A DNA stretch of 64,000 nt, taken from NCBI GenBank assembly GCA_964036045.1, contig OZ038382.1, positions 84,605,918 through 84,669,917 on the forward strand, written 5' to 3'. Shown here piece by piece: positions 52,140 to 64,000 of the stretch. This DNA comes from Eutreptiella sp. 'Long Island Sound 2002' (Eukaryota > Euglenozoa > Euglenophyceae > Eutreptiales > Eutreptiaceae). Numbering within the stretch: the first letter of the stretch is position 1; each line of letters opens with the position of its first letter. The notes under the pieces were generated by a model that was given only the letters and a program-made list of their open reading frames with translations, did not search any database and was not told the origin of the DNA. A program made the translations under genes and the position numbers.

Positions 52140-54200
52140 AAATCAAGGAATGGCGCCAGGAATTGCGAGGGACCATGCCACCAAAGCCGACAGCAGGCCC
52201 CAGCCAGGATTGGCGCGGAACTGCACCCACAGGCCCCTCGCCTAAATTTACGAGGGACCACCCAGCACACCAAATCCAGAAAACAGGCCCCAGCAAGGAC
52301 TTGCGGAGAACAGCACCCACAGGGCTCTCCGCCAGGAATAGCGAGGGACCAGCCAGCGCACCAGAACCAGCAGCAGGCCCAAACCAGGAATGCCGGGGAA
52401 CTGCACCCACAGGGCCCTCCACCATGATTGGCAAGGGACCAGCCCACCAAAGCCAGCAGCAGGCCCAAGCCAGGAATGGCGCGGAACTGCACCAACAGGG
52501 CCCTCTGCCACGACCGGCGATTGACCACCAACACCACCAAGACCAGCAGCAGGCGCCAGCCAGGAATGGCGGGGCAAAGCACGCGGCGTGCCCTCCGCCA
52601 TAATTGGCGAGGGACCACCCAACCAAAGGCAGCAGCAGGCCCCAGCCAGGAATGGCTTGGAACTGCACCCACAGCTCCCTTCGCCAAGATTGGCGGGGGA
52701 TCACCCACACCACCAAAGCCAACAGCAGGCCCAAGCGAGGAAGGGCGGGGAACAGCACCGACATGGCCCTCTGCCAGGATTGGCAAGGGACCGCGCCACC
52801 AAAGTCAGCAGCAAGCACGAGCCGGGATTAGCGGGGAACTGCACTCACAGCGCCCTCAGCCAGGATTGGCGAGGGACAACCCACCCCACCAAAGCCAGCA
52901 GCAGCCCCGAGCCACAAATGGTGGGGAGCTGCACCAACAGAGCCCTCCAGCAGGAATGGCGAGGGACCACCCCACCAAAGCCAGCAGCAGGACTCAGCCA
53001 GAATGGGCCTGGAGAGCACCCTCAGGCCCCCCCGCCAGGCTTGGCAAAGGACCACCTACCCCAGCAAAGCCAGAAGCAGGCCCGAGCCAGGACTGGCGGG
53101 AAGTGCATCCACAGGGTCCTCCGCCAGGATTGGCGAGGGGCCACCCACCCCAGCAAAGCGGGCAGCAGGCCCCAGCCAGGAATTGGGGGCAACAGCCCTC
53201 ACAGGGGCCTCCGCAAGGACTGGTGAGGGACAACCACACAAAGGCAGCAGCAGGCCCCAGCCAGGGTTGGCGGTTAACTGCACCCACAGTGCCCTCGGCC
53301 AGTACTGGCGGCGGACCTACACACCAAGGCCAGCAGCAGGCGCAAGCTAGGATTGGCGGGGAACTGCACCCAAAGGGCCCTCCGCAAGCATTGGCGAGGG
53401 ACCAACCACCACCCCAGCAAAGCCAGCAGCAGGACCCAGCCAGTATTCGCGGCAAAAAGCATTCACAGCACCCTCTGCCAGGATTGGCAAGGGACCACCC
53501 ATCCCGCGAAACCAAGCAGAAGGCCCGAGCCAGAAATTACGGGGAACTAAACCTACAGGGGCCTCCACCAGGAATCGTAAGGGACCACGCCACCAAAGGC
53601 AGCAACAGGCCCGAGCCAGGAATGACGGAGAAACGTACCCGAACACACACGCCTTGGGCCCCGGCCACAATTGGCGGGGTCAAGACGCAAACCCATACCA
53701 AAACAAACATCCCACAGTCCCGATCAAGGAAAGGCGGGGTTTAGCTAAGTTAGGGCAAAACCCGTACCCAAACACAGACCACAAACCAAAGCCAGAGTTC
53801 CCGGGGTTACGGTGCAAGCCTGAACCAAAGCACACACGCCACAGGCCCCAGCCAGGATTCGCGGGGTCCTGGCAAAAGCCCATAACCAAACACACACGCC
53901 ACAATCCGCAGCCACGAAAGGCAAGGTTCAGGCAAAACGGGTGCCCAAACACACACGCCACTAACCCCAGCCAGGAATGGCAGGGCTAAGGCACGATGCG
54001 TACCCAGACGCGAACACGAGGAACCCCAGCCAGGAATGGAGAGATTTAGGCACAACCCCCACCCACACACACACACCGCGGGCCCCGGACAGGAAAGGCG
54101 TGACGAAGGCAAAAACCTAAACTAGAGCACGCACGCCACCGTCCCCAGCCCAGAAAAGCAAGGTACTGGAAAAAGGCAAACCTAAGCGCACGCGCCACAC
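52140..54200. repeat. AC-rich array of GCCAGGAATGGC units (inverse of the GT arrays)
   Basis: The cores GCCAGGAATGGC, GCCAGGATTGGC and GCCAGGACTGGC recur every 40-50 bases, about 85-90 bp per two-core unit, with CCACCAAAGCCAGCAGCAGGCC linkers of the same layout as the GT arrays read from the other strand. From about 53650 units become longer and are linked by CAAACACACACGCCA stretches. Confidence 0.8.
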
Positions 54201-56480
54201 AACAGTAGGAAACTGGGTGTCCATAGCCCGGGCACTGAGGCAGCCCGCCCCAGGCAGCTTACCCGGCCCAACGTTACCCAGAACCTGGGGGTAAGGCTGC
54301 ATCCTAAAGCCTGCGCTGCTTTTGGACTCGAGGAGCAGTGTGCGACAGCAAAGCACCTAGGAACCCACGTACCAAGACAATGCCGCCGGTATGCCAGGCA
54401 CCAAGTCAGCTGAACCCCTAGGGTTCCGCCAGAAGCAGGGGCCATGCACAAGCGCGGCAAACACCCTCGCCGCGTGGGACGTTCCTCGCGCTGCCGGCGA
54501 TCAGCCCTCCCGGTGTTGTCTGGGGCCGCTTTGTTGGGGGCCACCAGTCAGGTCTAGCGGGATGTAAGCCGTCTCCCCTCTTCATGCGCGCAGATCTTTC
54601 CTGTACCGTCACAGAGGCAAGGCCAGGGGGCACCAGGGGGCGCCTCTCCACGACCGAGTGCGCCTACCCATCTACCTACCTACCTTCAAAATCAAGGATA
54701 CTGTGAATGACTGCCGTTGTTGTTTTGTTTGGGCTTATACCCACAGCGTACATCGAATTTCTCATTATCCCAAAACATGCTCCGGTGGCGTGTGGTTCAA
54801 CTGGCGGCTTGGACTAGGCACACAGTGCGTGGTGCAAAACCGCATCCAAGTACCACAGTATTCAGGATTACATTGTTTGATACAGTGGAGAGGAGGCGTA
54901 GGTGCGCAAAAACAGAGGTTGCTACCTGTTGAGAACCCGAGTAAGGCTTAAATGCACCATATAATTGGAACGGGTTGGGAGTGTGCTTGAACCACTTTAG
55001 GAGGGGGTTCAGTAGGATTCAACTAGTGCTGATGTGCAATTTCCAGCACATAGGGTAGTTTTGGGGGCAGTGCCCCGTCGCACGGGGTCAGCTGATCAGA
55101 GGGGGCAAAAAGGAAAGGAGGTGGAAGGGCTTGCAGGCAAGCCCTCCCTGCCCGTGTTTGGCCAGCGGTGGGGTTCAGGGGTGGGTTCTCAGGGTGTTAG
55201 TGAAGGGTCAGCGCAGCTGGTGTGAGTGTCACTCGAGTGTGACCACCACACGGCTCTGCGGGACAGCCCGGCCTGTTCGGAACCCACCGCTGTGTCCCTC
55301 TTCTGGGCCTCCAGTGGCCCCTGGCCCAGCACACCCTTCTTCAGACTCCACGGAGACGACCGTGGCCAAACCCCGCAACGATGTACCTGCGGCCGCGATT
55401 GGACGCTTCATCCGGAGGCGCAGCGCCTTCGCGTCCTGATGCAGGACCGCCCCTGGGGAGGGGGGGAACCCGCTCAGGAAGAGGTGGACGGTGATGACGC
55501 CGGCAGCCTCTGCCAAAGCGCCGATGTCAAATGTCCTGCCAGTCTGCCTCTTGCACAGCACTGCTTGATGTGCCATGATTGTGACAAGAGCAGGGGGCTG
55601 CATAGCTCGGCTGGAGCGGGTGGTGCAGCGTTGGTGCCTTTCGCAGCGGTGTGGCGGCCCGCTGTGTTGCTTGCTGGGCTTTGTTGCCGGGGCGGGACCT
55701 TCGGTGTGGCGGCTCCTTTGCACAGGGGGGGGGGGGGCTGTTGCAGCTGTAAGCTTTCACTCCCTCTGAGTCTTTTGGGGGCCATGGGGGTCCAGCGGGC
55801 GTTGTGTTAGGCGGGACCTGACCCTGCGGTTACGCCGATGCCCGGCAGTTGGCATGTCCCGGTACTCGGGGACAGAGGCTGAACATCGCGAGATTGCAGC
55901 AGAGAAAAAGACGCACAGCCAGAAAAAATAAAGGAAAATTTGTTTTTTCCAACCTCAGAAACCCCCCGAAAAATGTTACGCCGCTGGTTCGCGAGGTCCA
56001 AAACCATAGGACACACATAGAACACAAAGAAAAACGGTGCCACAACATTAGCGAAGTTGAACGTTGCGTGCTCCAAACCATCTAGTAAAGTGCGTGCCAT
56101 ACGTGCTAGGCAACTTGTGTGCGTCAAAAAAAAGAAGGGGGGAGACAAAAAACTAAAAATAGAGAGTGCGAGCGTGGAACCAACGCGCAAGACCCACGAA
56201 TAACCAAACGCCGACGACCACGGACCACGGGAAAAAGGCAGTATGTGAATCAAGTATGTTACGAGGGAAGGGAGAAGCGAGGGGAGGCAAAGCAAACGAA
56301 CCCATATGCATCCCACTCGACCCCCGCTACATATGCAAAGGTGTGGAAACCAAGTATGTTACGAAGGAGGGCGTCGAAGGGACAACGCCGCACACAGAAA
56401 CAAACAACAAAACAACCACAAGCGTCATGAATCATGCAGACATACACATGCTGCGCCCGCCATCTGTCCATATGTCCATG
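54201..56480. other. GC-rich unique DNA, no recognisable gene
   Basis: A CTACCTACCTACC tract at about 54670-54685. 55030-55800 is GC-rich, with a 12-G run near 55727-55738. No supported gene. Confidence 0.4.
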
Positions 56481-57379
56481 TGTCCATAGTAACCAACACC
56501 AAAACCAAAGCCCACGCAAAGGTACATGGACACCGAGTCCAGCCCAAGACGAGAAAGAAGAAGCATGGTATGGCAAACAACAGAACAACAAAGGTATGGA
56601 GAGGCACGAAAACACCATGGTGTGAGAGAAAAAAGGGAGGAGAGGTATGAACGCCACCCGCCGCCAACCGCACCCACACAGCCCCTACACCGTGCACATG
56701 CTCTCTATAGGGGAAACACACAAGGTATGACAATGAGGTATGTTATCGAACCGAAAGGCTTTACACGTACAAGAGGACCGCGTCCGCCCCAAGACGGGAA
56801 AGAAGAAGCATGGTATGGCAAACAACAAAACTAAATAGGTATCGGAAGGCAAGAAAACACCGAGGGAAAAAAAAAGGGGGGGGGGAGAGGTATGAACGCC
56901 ACCCGCCGCCTGCCACGCCCACACACCCCCTACACCTTGCACCCGCTCTCTGTAGGGGAAACACACAAGGTACGACAATGAGGTATGTTATCAAACCAAC
57001 ATGCTCTACCGGTACAAGAAGACCGCGTCCGCCCCAAGACGGGAAAGAAGAAGCATGGTATGACAAACAGCAAAGCTAAATAGGTAAAGGAAAGCAAGGA
57101 AACACCAAGGTATGAGTGAAAAAAAAAAAAGTAGGAGAGGTATGACCGCCACCCCCCGCCGGCCACACCCACCCAACCCCTACGCCTTGCACACGTTCTC
57201 TACAGGGGAAAGGAACAAGGTATGACAGTAGTGAGGTATGTTATGGAACCGAAACCGCAAACCACGAGATACGCACCACCGCGCAAAAAGAGCCACCAGC
57301 GGGTAGGGCCAAACACAACACCAAACCGCGCAACCAGACCACAACGCGTAGCACCCCACCCAACCGCACCTCTACACTC
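56481..57379. repeat. ~250-bp tandem repeat, three copies plus a partial
   Basis: Units near 56490-56730, 56731-56980 and 56981-57233 share GAGGTATGTTATCxAACC, GACGGGAAAGAAGAAGCATG, an A-then-G tract, GAGAGGTATGAACGCCACCC and CTCTxTAGGGGAAACACACAAGG in order. A diverged fourth unit runs on to about 57590. Confidence 0.85.
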
Positions 57380-57590
57380 TGCAGGTACCACCGAGAGGCA
57401 AAACAAAGGCAAAGGGGACAAACACCGAACAAAGGTGAGGGACAGGAATAAAGGTCCAAACGCCCGCCTGGCCACCCAACCACACGCTATACATTTACAG
57501 GACTTCCTTTTCTGCCTTTTCTCGTGACCATGTCGGCCCAAAAACACGAATCAAAACAGGTATGACATACCCCACAACCCGCACACCTGA
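57380..57590 (-). repeat. Inverted copy of 41148-41360
   Basis: Reverse complement shares ATGTCATACCTGTTTTGAT, TTCGGTGTTT and CGGTGGTACCT with 41148-41360. It is the last, diverged unit of the 250-bp repeat and abuts AC-rich array. Confidence 0.65.
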
Positions 57591-58690
57591 CACCACACAG
57601 AACACGGACACACACACACACACGCTGCAAGCCCAGCACACACAAACCCCACACAGCACCCGCACCGGCACGAGGCGACACGGAACACACACACACACCC
57701 CAGGGCCCTGGAGAAGGGGAGGGACCAGCAACCACAACGGGACACACCAACACACGTGCAGGACACCGCCACACCACCGCCACAAGCAAACCCGGCCAGG
57801 AATGGCAGGGAACTGCCCCGGGGGCCCTCGGCCAGGAGTGGCGAGGGACCAACCACCACCACAACCAGCGGACCCCAGCCAGGAGTGGCCGGGAACCGCA
57901 CCCACGGTCCTCAGCCAGGAATGGCGAGGGACCACCAACCACCACCGGCAGCGGACCCCAGCCAGGAATCGCGGGGAACCGCACCCAGGCCCCTCAGCCA
58001 GGACTGGCGAGGGACCACAACACACAACCCCCACACCCACACAAACACCAGCCGCAGACCCAAGCCCGGAGAGGCGGGGGCAAGCAACCAAAAAACACCA
58101 CCGACACACCACACGTGCAACCGCCCACACACCAGCACACGCCACCAACCCCAGAACTGCCACCACCAACACAGGCGCGACAAACACACAAAACACACAA
58201 AAGCACGAACAGCGCCCGCCCCACAAACACACACAACACAGGACACCCCCACCAACCCCCAAAGAAGCCAACAACCGACAGCCAGGAATGGCAAGGAACG
58301 CACCGCCAACCCCAACGACAAACCCCACCAAGGAAAGACGGGCAACAGCATCCAAGACCCTCCGCCAGGATTGGCGAGGAGCCGCCCCAAATACAGAAAC
58401 GACGAACACCGCTAGGACTCGCGGGTGAACCGACCAGCAACCCCACCTGCCAGGCCCCCTGCCACAAATGGCGAAGGCCCACGCCCAGCAGCCGCCAACG
58501 ACCAACCACGCGCAGACCGACACGCAGAACCGTTGCCTGCAGCACCCTCACCATCAGCATCACCAGCGCCACCAACAACCAGAGCATTACCCGCAACACC
58601 CTCACCAACGGTATCACCCGGAGCATCACCGGCACACCCTCACCGTCTGCAACACCAGCAACGAGAACACCCGGTAATTAAACCTTACAG
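57591..58690. repeat. AC-rich array, second block
   Basis: 57780-58480 has GCCAGGAATGGC/GCCAGGACTGGC cores every 40-50 bases, as in 52140-53650. 58020-58300 is CACACAACAC-rich. 58510-58680 begins the ACCCTCACCATCAGCATCACC-type repeat. Confidence 0.75.
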
Positions 58691-59560
58691 TGAAGAGGTT
58701 CGTGGGTGGGCACGGAGATACCTCCGAGCTTCCATTGGCATGCACAACCCCAATCCCATGAAAATCCAAGAATTCCTCTTGAAATTCGTGCTGAAGTACC
58801 ATCAGTTTGGGTTTCCCCAAAGATATCTGTGATCCATGCCTCGGCCATGACACAATCTGGCGTCCCAGGCAAGAGATGAGGGTATATGTAGACAAAGAAA
58901 ACAATCAGACTAGTATTATGTACATCTATCAGATCTAAACTCTAAAATAGCTTAGAAAAGAGGACAAAATGGAGGCGACGGTGTCGCCGCCATCAGAAGA
59001 AGTGACGGCTACGAGTCGTCGCCATCAGGATCTCCACTGAGATCCTGCCCAAACTGGGCCAAACAGTGGTTTTTGGGTGAAAAACAGTGAAAATTGGTGA
59101 TTTTTGAGTCAAAAACACCCTTTGCACGTGTCCCCCCCAAACGCGTCGCGTAGCCGACAAGACGCATTTCAGCCCCATATCAAACCATATATGAGGAGGG
59201 CCACTGTTGGGCCCTACCATGGGCACCTGGTTGATTCCTGGAATCAACTCAGGATTTTTTGAAAAAATCGTGAACGTGACCAATTTTGCAAAAAATTGAA
59301 CCTTGCGGAACGCCGCAAAAGTGGTCACCGCTTATTTCTGTATTTCTGAAAATAATATATCAATAATAAAATTGATTGAAATCCTCAAAAATTGAGAAAC
59401 AAAACTCTGATTTGGAGCTGCGGGCGTAGGCCACGAAGGTCGGCGCCGAGCCGAAAAATGAAAGTTTCTGGGGTATTTTACCAGAATTCCCCAAGAAATC
59501 AGTGAGATCTCAATGGGAGATGCTGAAATTCAGCATCCCCAAGCACCACTATCACCGTGG
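58691..59560. other. AT-rich, hairpin-rich island inside the AC arrays
   Basis: Unique sequence with perfect hairpins: GGCGAC-GGT-GTCGCC at 58974-58988, CAGGATCTC-CACT-GAGATCCTG at 59026-59047, and GATGCTGAA-A-TTCAGCATC at 59519-59537. The flanking array is the same type on both sides, so this is probably an insertion. No coding sequence or terminal repeats recognised. Confidence 0.55.
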
Positions 59561-62500
59561 CGCCAGCGGGTAGGGTGGAGGCCACCCTGCCGCTTCAACA
59601 GCACCCTCACCATCGCCAACACCCAGTACAACGCCCTCGTCGTCATCATCGCCGGTGACGACAACACCTGTTGCATCACCTGCAGCACCCTCACCATTGG
59701 CATCAACAGCAGCCCCAGCACCCAGTACATCACCTACGGCACCCTCACCGTCGGCAACACCAGAGGCGTCAACAGGACTGCCGGGCAAACCGGCCAGCAA
59801 CGCGGCCCGCCAGGCCCTGTGCCAGCAATGGCGAGGGCCCACGCCCAACACCGCCCAACAACCACCCAAACACAGACCCACACCCAGAACCATCACCTGT
59901 AGCACCCCCACCATCATCATTACCAGCAGCACCGTCAACCGTAACATCACCGGCAGCACCCTCACCATTGGCATCACCAGCGGCACCATCATCCATAGCA
60001 TCACCTGCAGCACCCTCGCCATCGGCATCACCCGGACCATCACCGGCAGCACCCCCACCATTGGCATCACCAGCGGCACCGCCATCCCCTGCATCACCTA
60101 AAGCACCCTCGTCCTCGGCATCACCCGGTGCACACGTGCGACGCCCTCGCCACCGGCATCAACAAAACCATCACCTGCACCACCCTCACCATCAACATCA
60201 GCAGCGGCACCCTCCGCAGAGATTGAAGAGGAGCTGCCCCGACACCAGAGGCCAACAACACCGCCAGGACCGGCGACCAACCAACGAACAACGCCCACCA
60301 GGCCCTCTGCCAGCAGTGGCGAGGGCGCACGCCCAGAACCGCCGACGACCACCCATGCGCGGACCCACACCCAGAACTATCACCTGCTACACCCTCACCG
60401 TCGTCATTACCAGCGGCACCGTCAACCGTAACAAACCCTGCAACACCCTCACCATCAGAGCATCGCCAGCGACACCATCCACCATTGCATCACCTGCAGC
60501 GCCCTGACCATCGGCACCACCAGCAGCACCATAACCCGGAGCATCCCCTGCGGCACCCTGTGTAAAACGCAAGCAGCCAAAAGGCTGCCTTGCATGTTTA
60601 CACCCTGACCGTGGGCATCACCAGCAACACCAACACCCGGTGCGCCACCCAACCAACGGCATCACCCGGAGCATCACGGGCAACACCCTCACCGTCCGCA
60701 TCACCAGCGACGACAACACCCGATGCATCACCTACAGCACCCTCAACATTGGCACCACCCATCCACTGCAAGGCCCTCGCCGTCGGCATCAACAACACCA
60801 TCACCAAGAGCACCCTCAGCGTAGGCATCACCAGACACGGCAACACCCGTTGCATCACCTGCAGCACCCTCACCATCGGCATCACCAGCAACCCCAACAC
60901 CCAGTACATCATCTACGGCACACTCACCATCGGCATCACCAGAGGTACCAACAGGACTGGCGGGCCAACCGGCCAGCAACGCCGCCCGCCAGGCCGCCAG
61001 ACAGGAATGGCGGGGGCCCACGCCCAACACCGGCCTACGAGCCCCCAAGCACCGACCCACACCAAAAACTACTACCTGCAGCACCCTCACCATCATCATC
61101 GCCAGCGGCACCGTCAACCGTAACATCACCTGAAGCACCCTCACCATCGGCATCACCAGCGGCACCATCAACCAAAGCATCACCTGCAACACCCTCAGCA
61201 TGGGCATCACCCGGAGCATCACCGACAGCACCTTCACCGTTGGCATCCCAAGCAACATCGCCACCAACCCGCAGCATCACCACCTACCGCGTTCTCACCC
61301 TCGGCATCACCCGGTCCAACAACTGAAACGCCCTCGCCATCTACATCAACAACACCATCACCTGCACCACCCTCATCATCAGCAACACCAGCGGCACCCT
61401 CCACCAGGATTGGCAGGGAGCTGCCCTGACACCAGGGGTGATCAACACCGCCAGGACCGGCGAGCCAACCGACCACCAACGCCCACGAGGCCCTCCGCCA
61501 GGAGGGGCGAGGGCCCGCAGCCAGAACCACTGACGACCACCCATGCGCGGACCCACACCGGGAACCATCACCTGCAACACCCTCAGCGTTGTCATCACCA
61601 GCAACACCGTCAACCGTAACATCCCCTGCAGCACCTGCATTGTCAGAGCATCACCAGCGGAGCCATCCACCGTTGCATCACCTGCAGTGCCCTCACCATC
61701 GGCATCACCAGCGGCGCCAACACCCGGAGCATCACCGGCAGCAACCTCACCATCAGCATCACCAGCAGCACCCACCCCCGGTGCGTCACCTACACCATCC
61801 TCACCAACGCCATCACCCGGAACATCACCGGCAGCACCCTCACCGTTGGCATCAGCAGCGGCACCGCCACCCATCCGCAGCATCATCACCTACAGCAATC
61901 GAACCGTCGGCATCACCCGGTGCAACACCTGCAACAGCCACGCCACCGACATGGACAACACCATCACCTGTACCATCCTCACCATCAGAATCAGCAGCAG
62001 CACCCTCCGCCAGGATTGGCCAGGAGCTGTCCCGACACCAGAGGCGAACAACACCGCCAGGAACGGCGAGCCAACCGACCACCAACGCCCACCAGGCCCT
62101 CCGTCGGGAGTGGCGAGGGCCCACGCCCAGAACCGCCAACAACCACCCAGGCGCGGACCCACGCCAAGAACCATTACCTGAAACGCCCTCACCATCGTCA
62201 TCGGCAGCGGCACTGTCAACCGCAACATCCCCTGCAGCACCCTCACCATCAGAGCATCACCAGCAACACCATCCACCATTGCATCACCTGCAGGGCCCTC
62301 GCCACCGGCATCACCAGCGGTACCAACACCCAGAGCATCACCGGCAGCACCCTTACCGTCGGCATCCCCAGCGCCACCAACACCCGGTGCGTCACCTACA
62401 CCACCCTCACCAACGGCAACACCAGCAGACTCATTACCCAGTGGAGAAACGGCATCATCACCTACAACACCCTCACCACGGCATCATCAGCCTCACCATC

Positions 62501-63970
62501 ACCCGGTACATCATTCACAGCACCCTCGCAATCACCACCGCCAACCTCGATGCTGTTTCAGTAACCGCGGTCTTCCAGCAGTCCAAGGAGCGGTCTTGAT
62601 ACGTTGAAATCCCCATCGCCGTTCCCAGGAACAGTGACATCACCATCGCCACCGTCACCCGTTGGCTGCACCACCCTCACCACCAGCATCATCAACCTCC
62701 AGCAGCCTCACCATCGGCGTCACCAGCGGCACCGTCACCCGATGCATCACCTATACCACGCTCAGCATTGTCATCACCAGCGGCACCGTCAACAGTAACA
62801 CCACCAGCAGCACCCTCACTATCGCCATCACCAGCGGTACCATCACCCAGAGCACCACATGCAGCACCCGCGCCATCGGCATCACCAACGACACGATCAA
62901 CCATGGCATCACCCGCCGCACTCACCAAAGGCAACACCAACGGCACAGTCACCCAGAGCATCAACGGCAGCACCCTCGGAATGGGCATCACCAGCGACGC
63001 CAACACCCGGTGCCTCACCTGCAACACCCTCACCGTCGGCAACACCAGCGGCGTCATCACCCGTGGCACCAACCGCAGCACCCTCACTGTCGGCATCCCC
63101 AGCGCCACCACCACCCGGTACATGACCTACAGCGCCCTCACCATCAACATCACCAGAGACACTATACACGGCATCACCTCTAGCACCCTCACCATCGACG
63201 TCACCAACGGTGCTCTGCACCAGGATTGGCGAGGAGCCACAACAACACCGGAGACGACAAACACCGCCAGGACCAGCAGACAAACCGGCCACCAGCGCCT
63301 GCAAGACCCACCGCCAGGAGTGGCGAGGGCCCGGCCCAAAACAGGCCATTGACCGCCCACGCGCGAACCTGCACCCATAACGATCACCTCCTGTAGCACC
63401 CTCACCATCAACATCACCAGCAGCACCGTCAAATGTAACAGCACCTGCAGCACCCCCTCCATGGGCCCCACCAGTGGCTCCATCAGCCATTGTATCACCC
63501 TCACCATAGGTGTCACCAGTGGCACCATCACCCGGGGCGTCTCTTAAAGCGCCCTCACCACCACCACCGCGGACCACGATGCTGTTCCGTATGCGTTTGT
63601 CGGGGTCTTCTGGCAGGAACCATACCATCACCTCCAACACCCCCGGCATCCCCATCACCAGCAGTACCATCACCTGCAGCACCCTCACCACCAGCATCAT
63701 ACACCTCACCATCGCCCGGTGCATCACCTACAGCACCCCCGCCATCGGCATTACCAACCTCGCCATCACCCGTTACATCACCAGCAGCGCCGTCACCACC
63801 GGCATCACCAGGGAATTCATAAACAAACACCTACACTCACCATTGGCGTCACCAGCGGCACCATCACCCGGTGCATCACCTCCAACACCCTCACCATCGG
63901 CATCTGCAACAGCACCATCACCCCATGCATCACCCTCGCTATTCGTAGCACCAGCAGCACCACCACCTAG
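59561..63970. repeat. AC-rich array of ~54-bp units with ~600-bp higher-order blocks
   Basis: Words such as GCACCCTCACCATCGGCATC and ACCAGCGGCACCATCACC recur, with unit lengths that are multiples of three (for example 54 bp at 59955). Blocks with CCACCAGGCCCTCCGCCAGGxxTGGCGAGGGCCCACGCCC interrupt them near 59800, 60300, 61000, 61490, 62090 and 63300. Frames are open on both strands and switch repeatedly. Confidence 0.8.
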
Positions 63971-64000
63971 ATAAAGTTCCTCTTGCCAGAATCTGCCCCC

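Noticed and set aside
59561-63970. Secreted Ser/Pro-rich cell-wall protein gene
   Set aside because: The frame changes repeatedly, both strands are open, and no start or signal peptide was found. Kept only as a low-interest finding.
1-64000. rRNA, tRNA or prokaryotic operon
   Set aside because: No conserved rRNA stretches, no tRNA cloverleaf with a GGTTCGA-type arm, and no gene packing typical of bacteria were seen.

Overview
The window looks like a repeat-dominated piece of a large eukaryotic nuclear genome. I see no operon-like gene packing, rRNA, tRNA or CRISPR. Recognisable coding sequence is almost all from mobile elements and almost all on the minus strand. It is broken by stops and frameshifts and separated by kilobase arrays of GC-, GT- or AC-rich tandem repeats. 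A plant-lineage genome such as a charophyte alga is my guess from the style of the elements; nothing in the window proves it.

Layout. 1-1673 and 6601-8266 are direct copies of the middle of an unusual retroelement. Between them lie a ~196/209-bp satellite (1674-3947), a segment called R here (3948-4614), low-complexity DNA and an AT-rich spacer. The longer copy (6601-11536) reads, 5' to 3' on the minus strand: Cys-rich N-terminal ORF, Gag, zinc knuckle, Gly/Lys-rich linker, UAG, aspartic-protease-like domain, linker, NPPF methyltransferase-like domain. No reverse transcriptase is visible. 11800-23571 is a large decayed LINE on the minus strand: ORF1-like region, AP-type endonuclease, reverse transcriptase, RNase H, zinc-binding domain and tail. 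A 909-bp hAT-type MITE with an 8-bp target duplication sits inside it (15777-16685).

25150-29050 is a GT-rich array with a ~1.1-kb higher-order period. 29051-33795 is an element bounded by 35-bp imperfect inverted repeats and carrying a multi-segment minus-strand gene that may be a transposase. A direct copy of its 5' half (37338-39771) follows after a second R segment in inverse orientation (34433-35114), a 62-bp repeat and a ~65-bp minisatellite. 39120-41150 is another GT array. A block of about 16 kb (41.15-57.59 kb) is bounded by inverted copies of a ~210-bp sequence. It holds two poorly understood minus-strand genes (42.7-44.4 and 46.6-47.9 kb), four copies of a GC-rich palindrome, an AC-rich array and a 250-bp tandem repeat. 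The last 6 kb is AC-rich array DNA interrupted by an 870-bp AT-rich, hairpin-rich island.

The repeats are related to each other. A short dyad core (GCCA-N4-TGGC) recurs in arrays at 26-29, 33.8-34.4, 39-41, 52-54 and 57.8-58.5 kb, GT-rich on the plus strand in the first three and AC-rich in the last two. Both kb-scale direct duplications enclose an R segment. These two patterns are the best leads for something undescribed.
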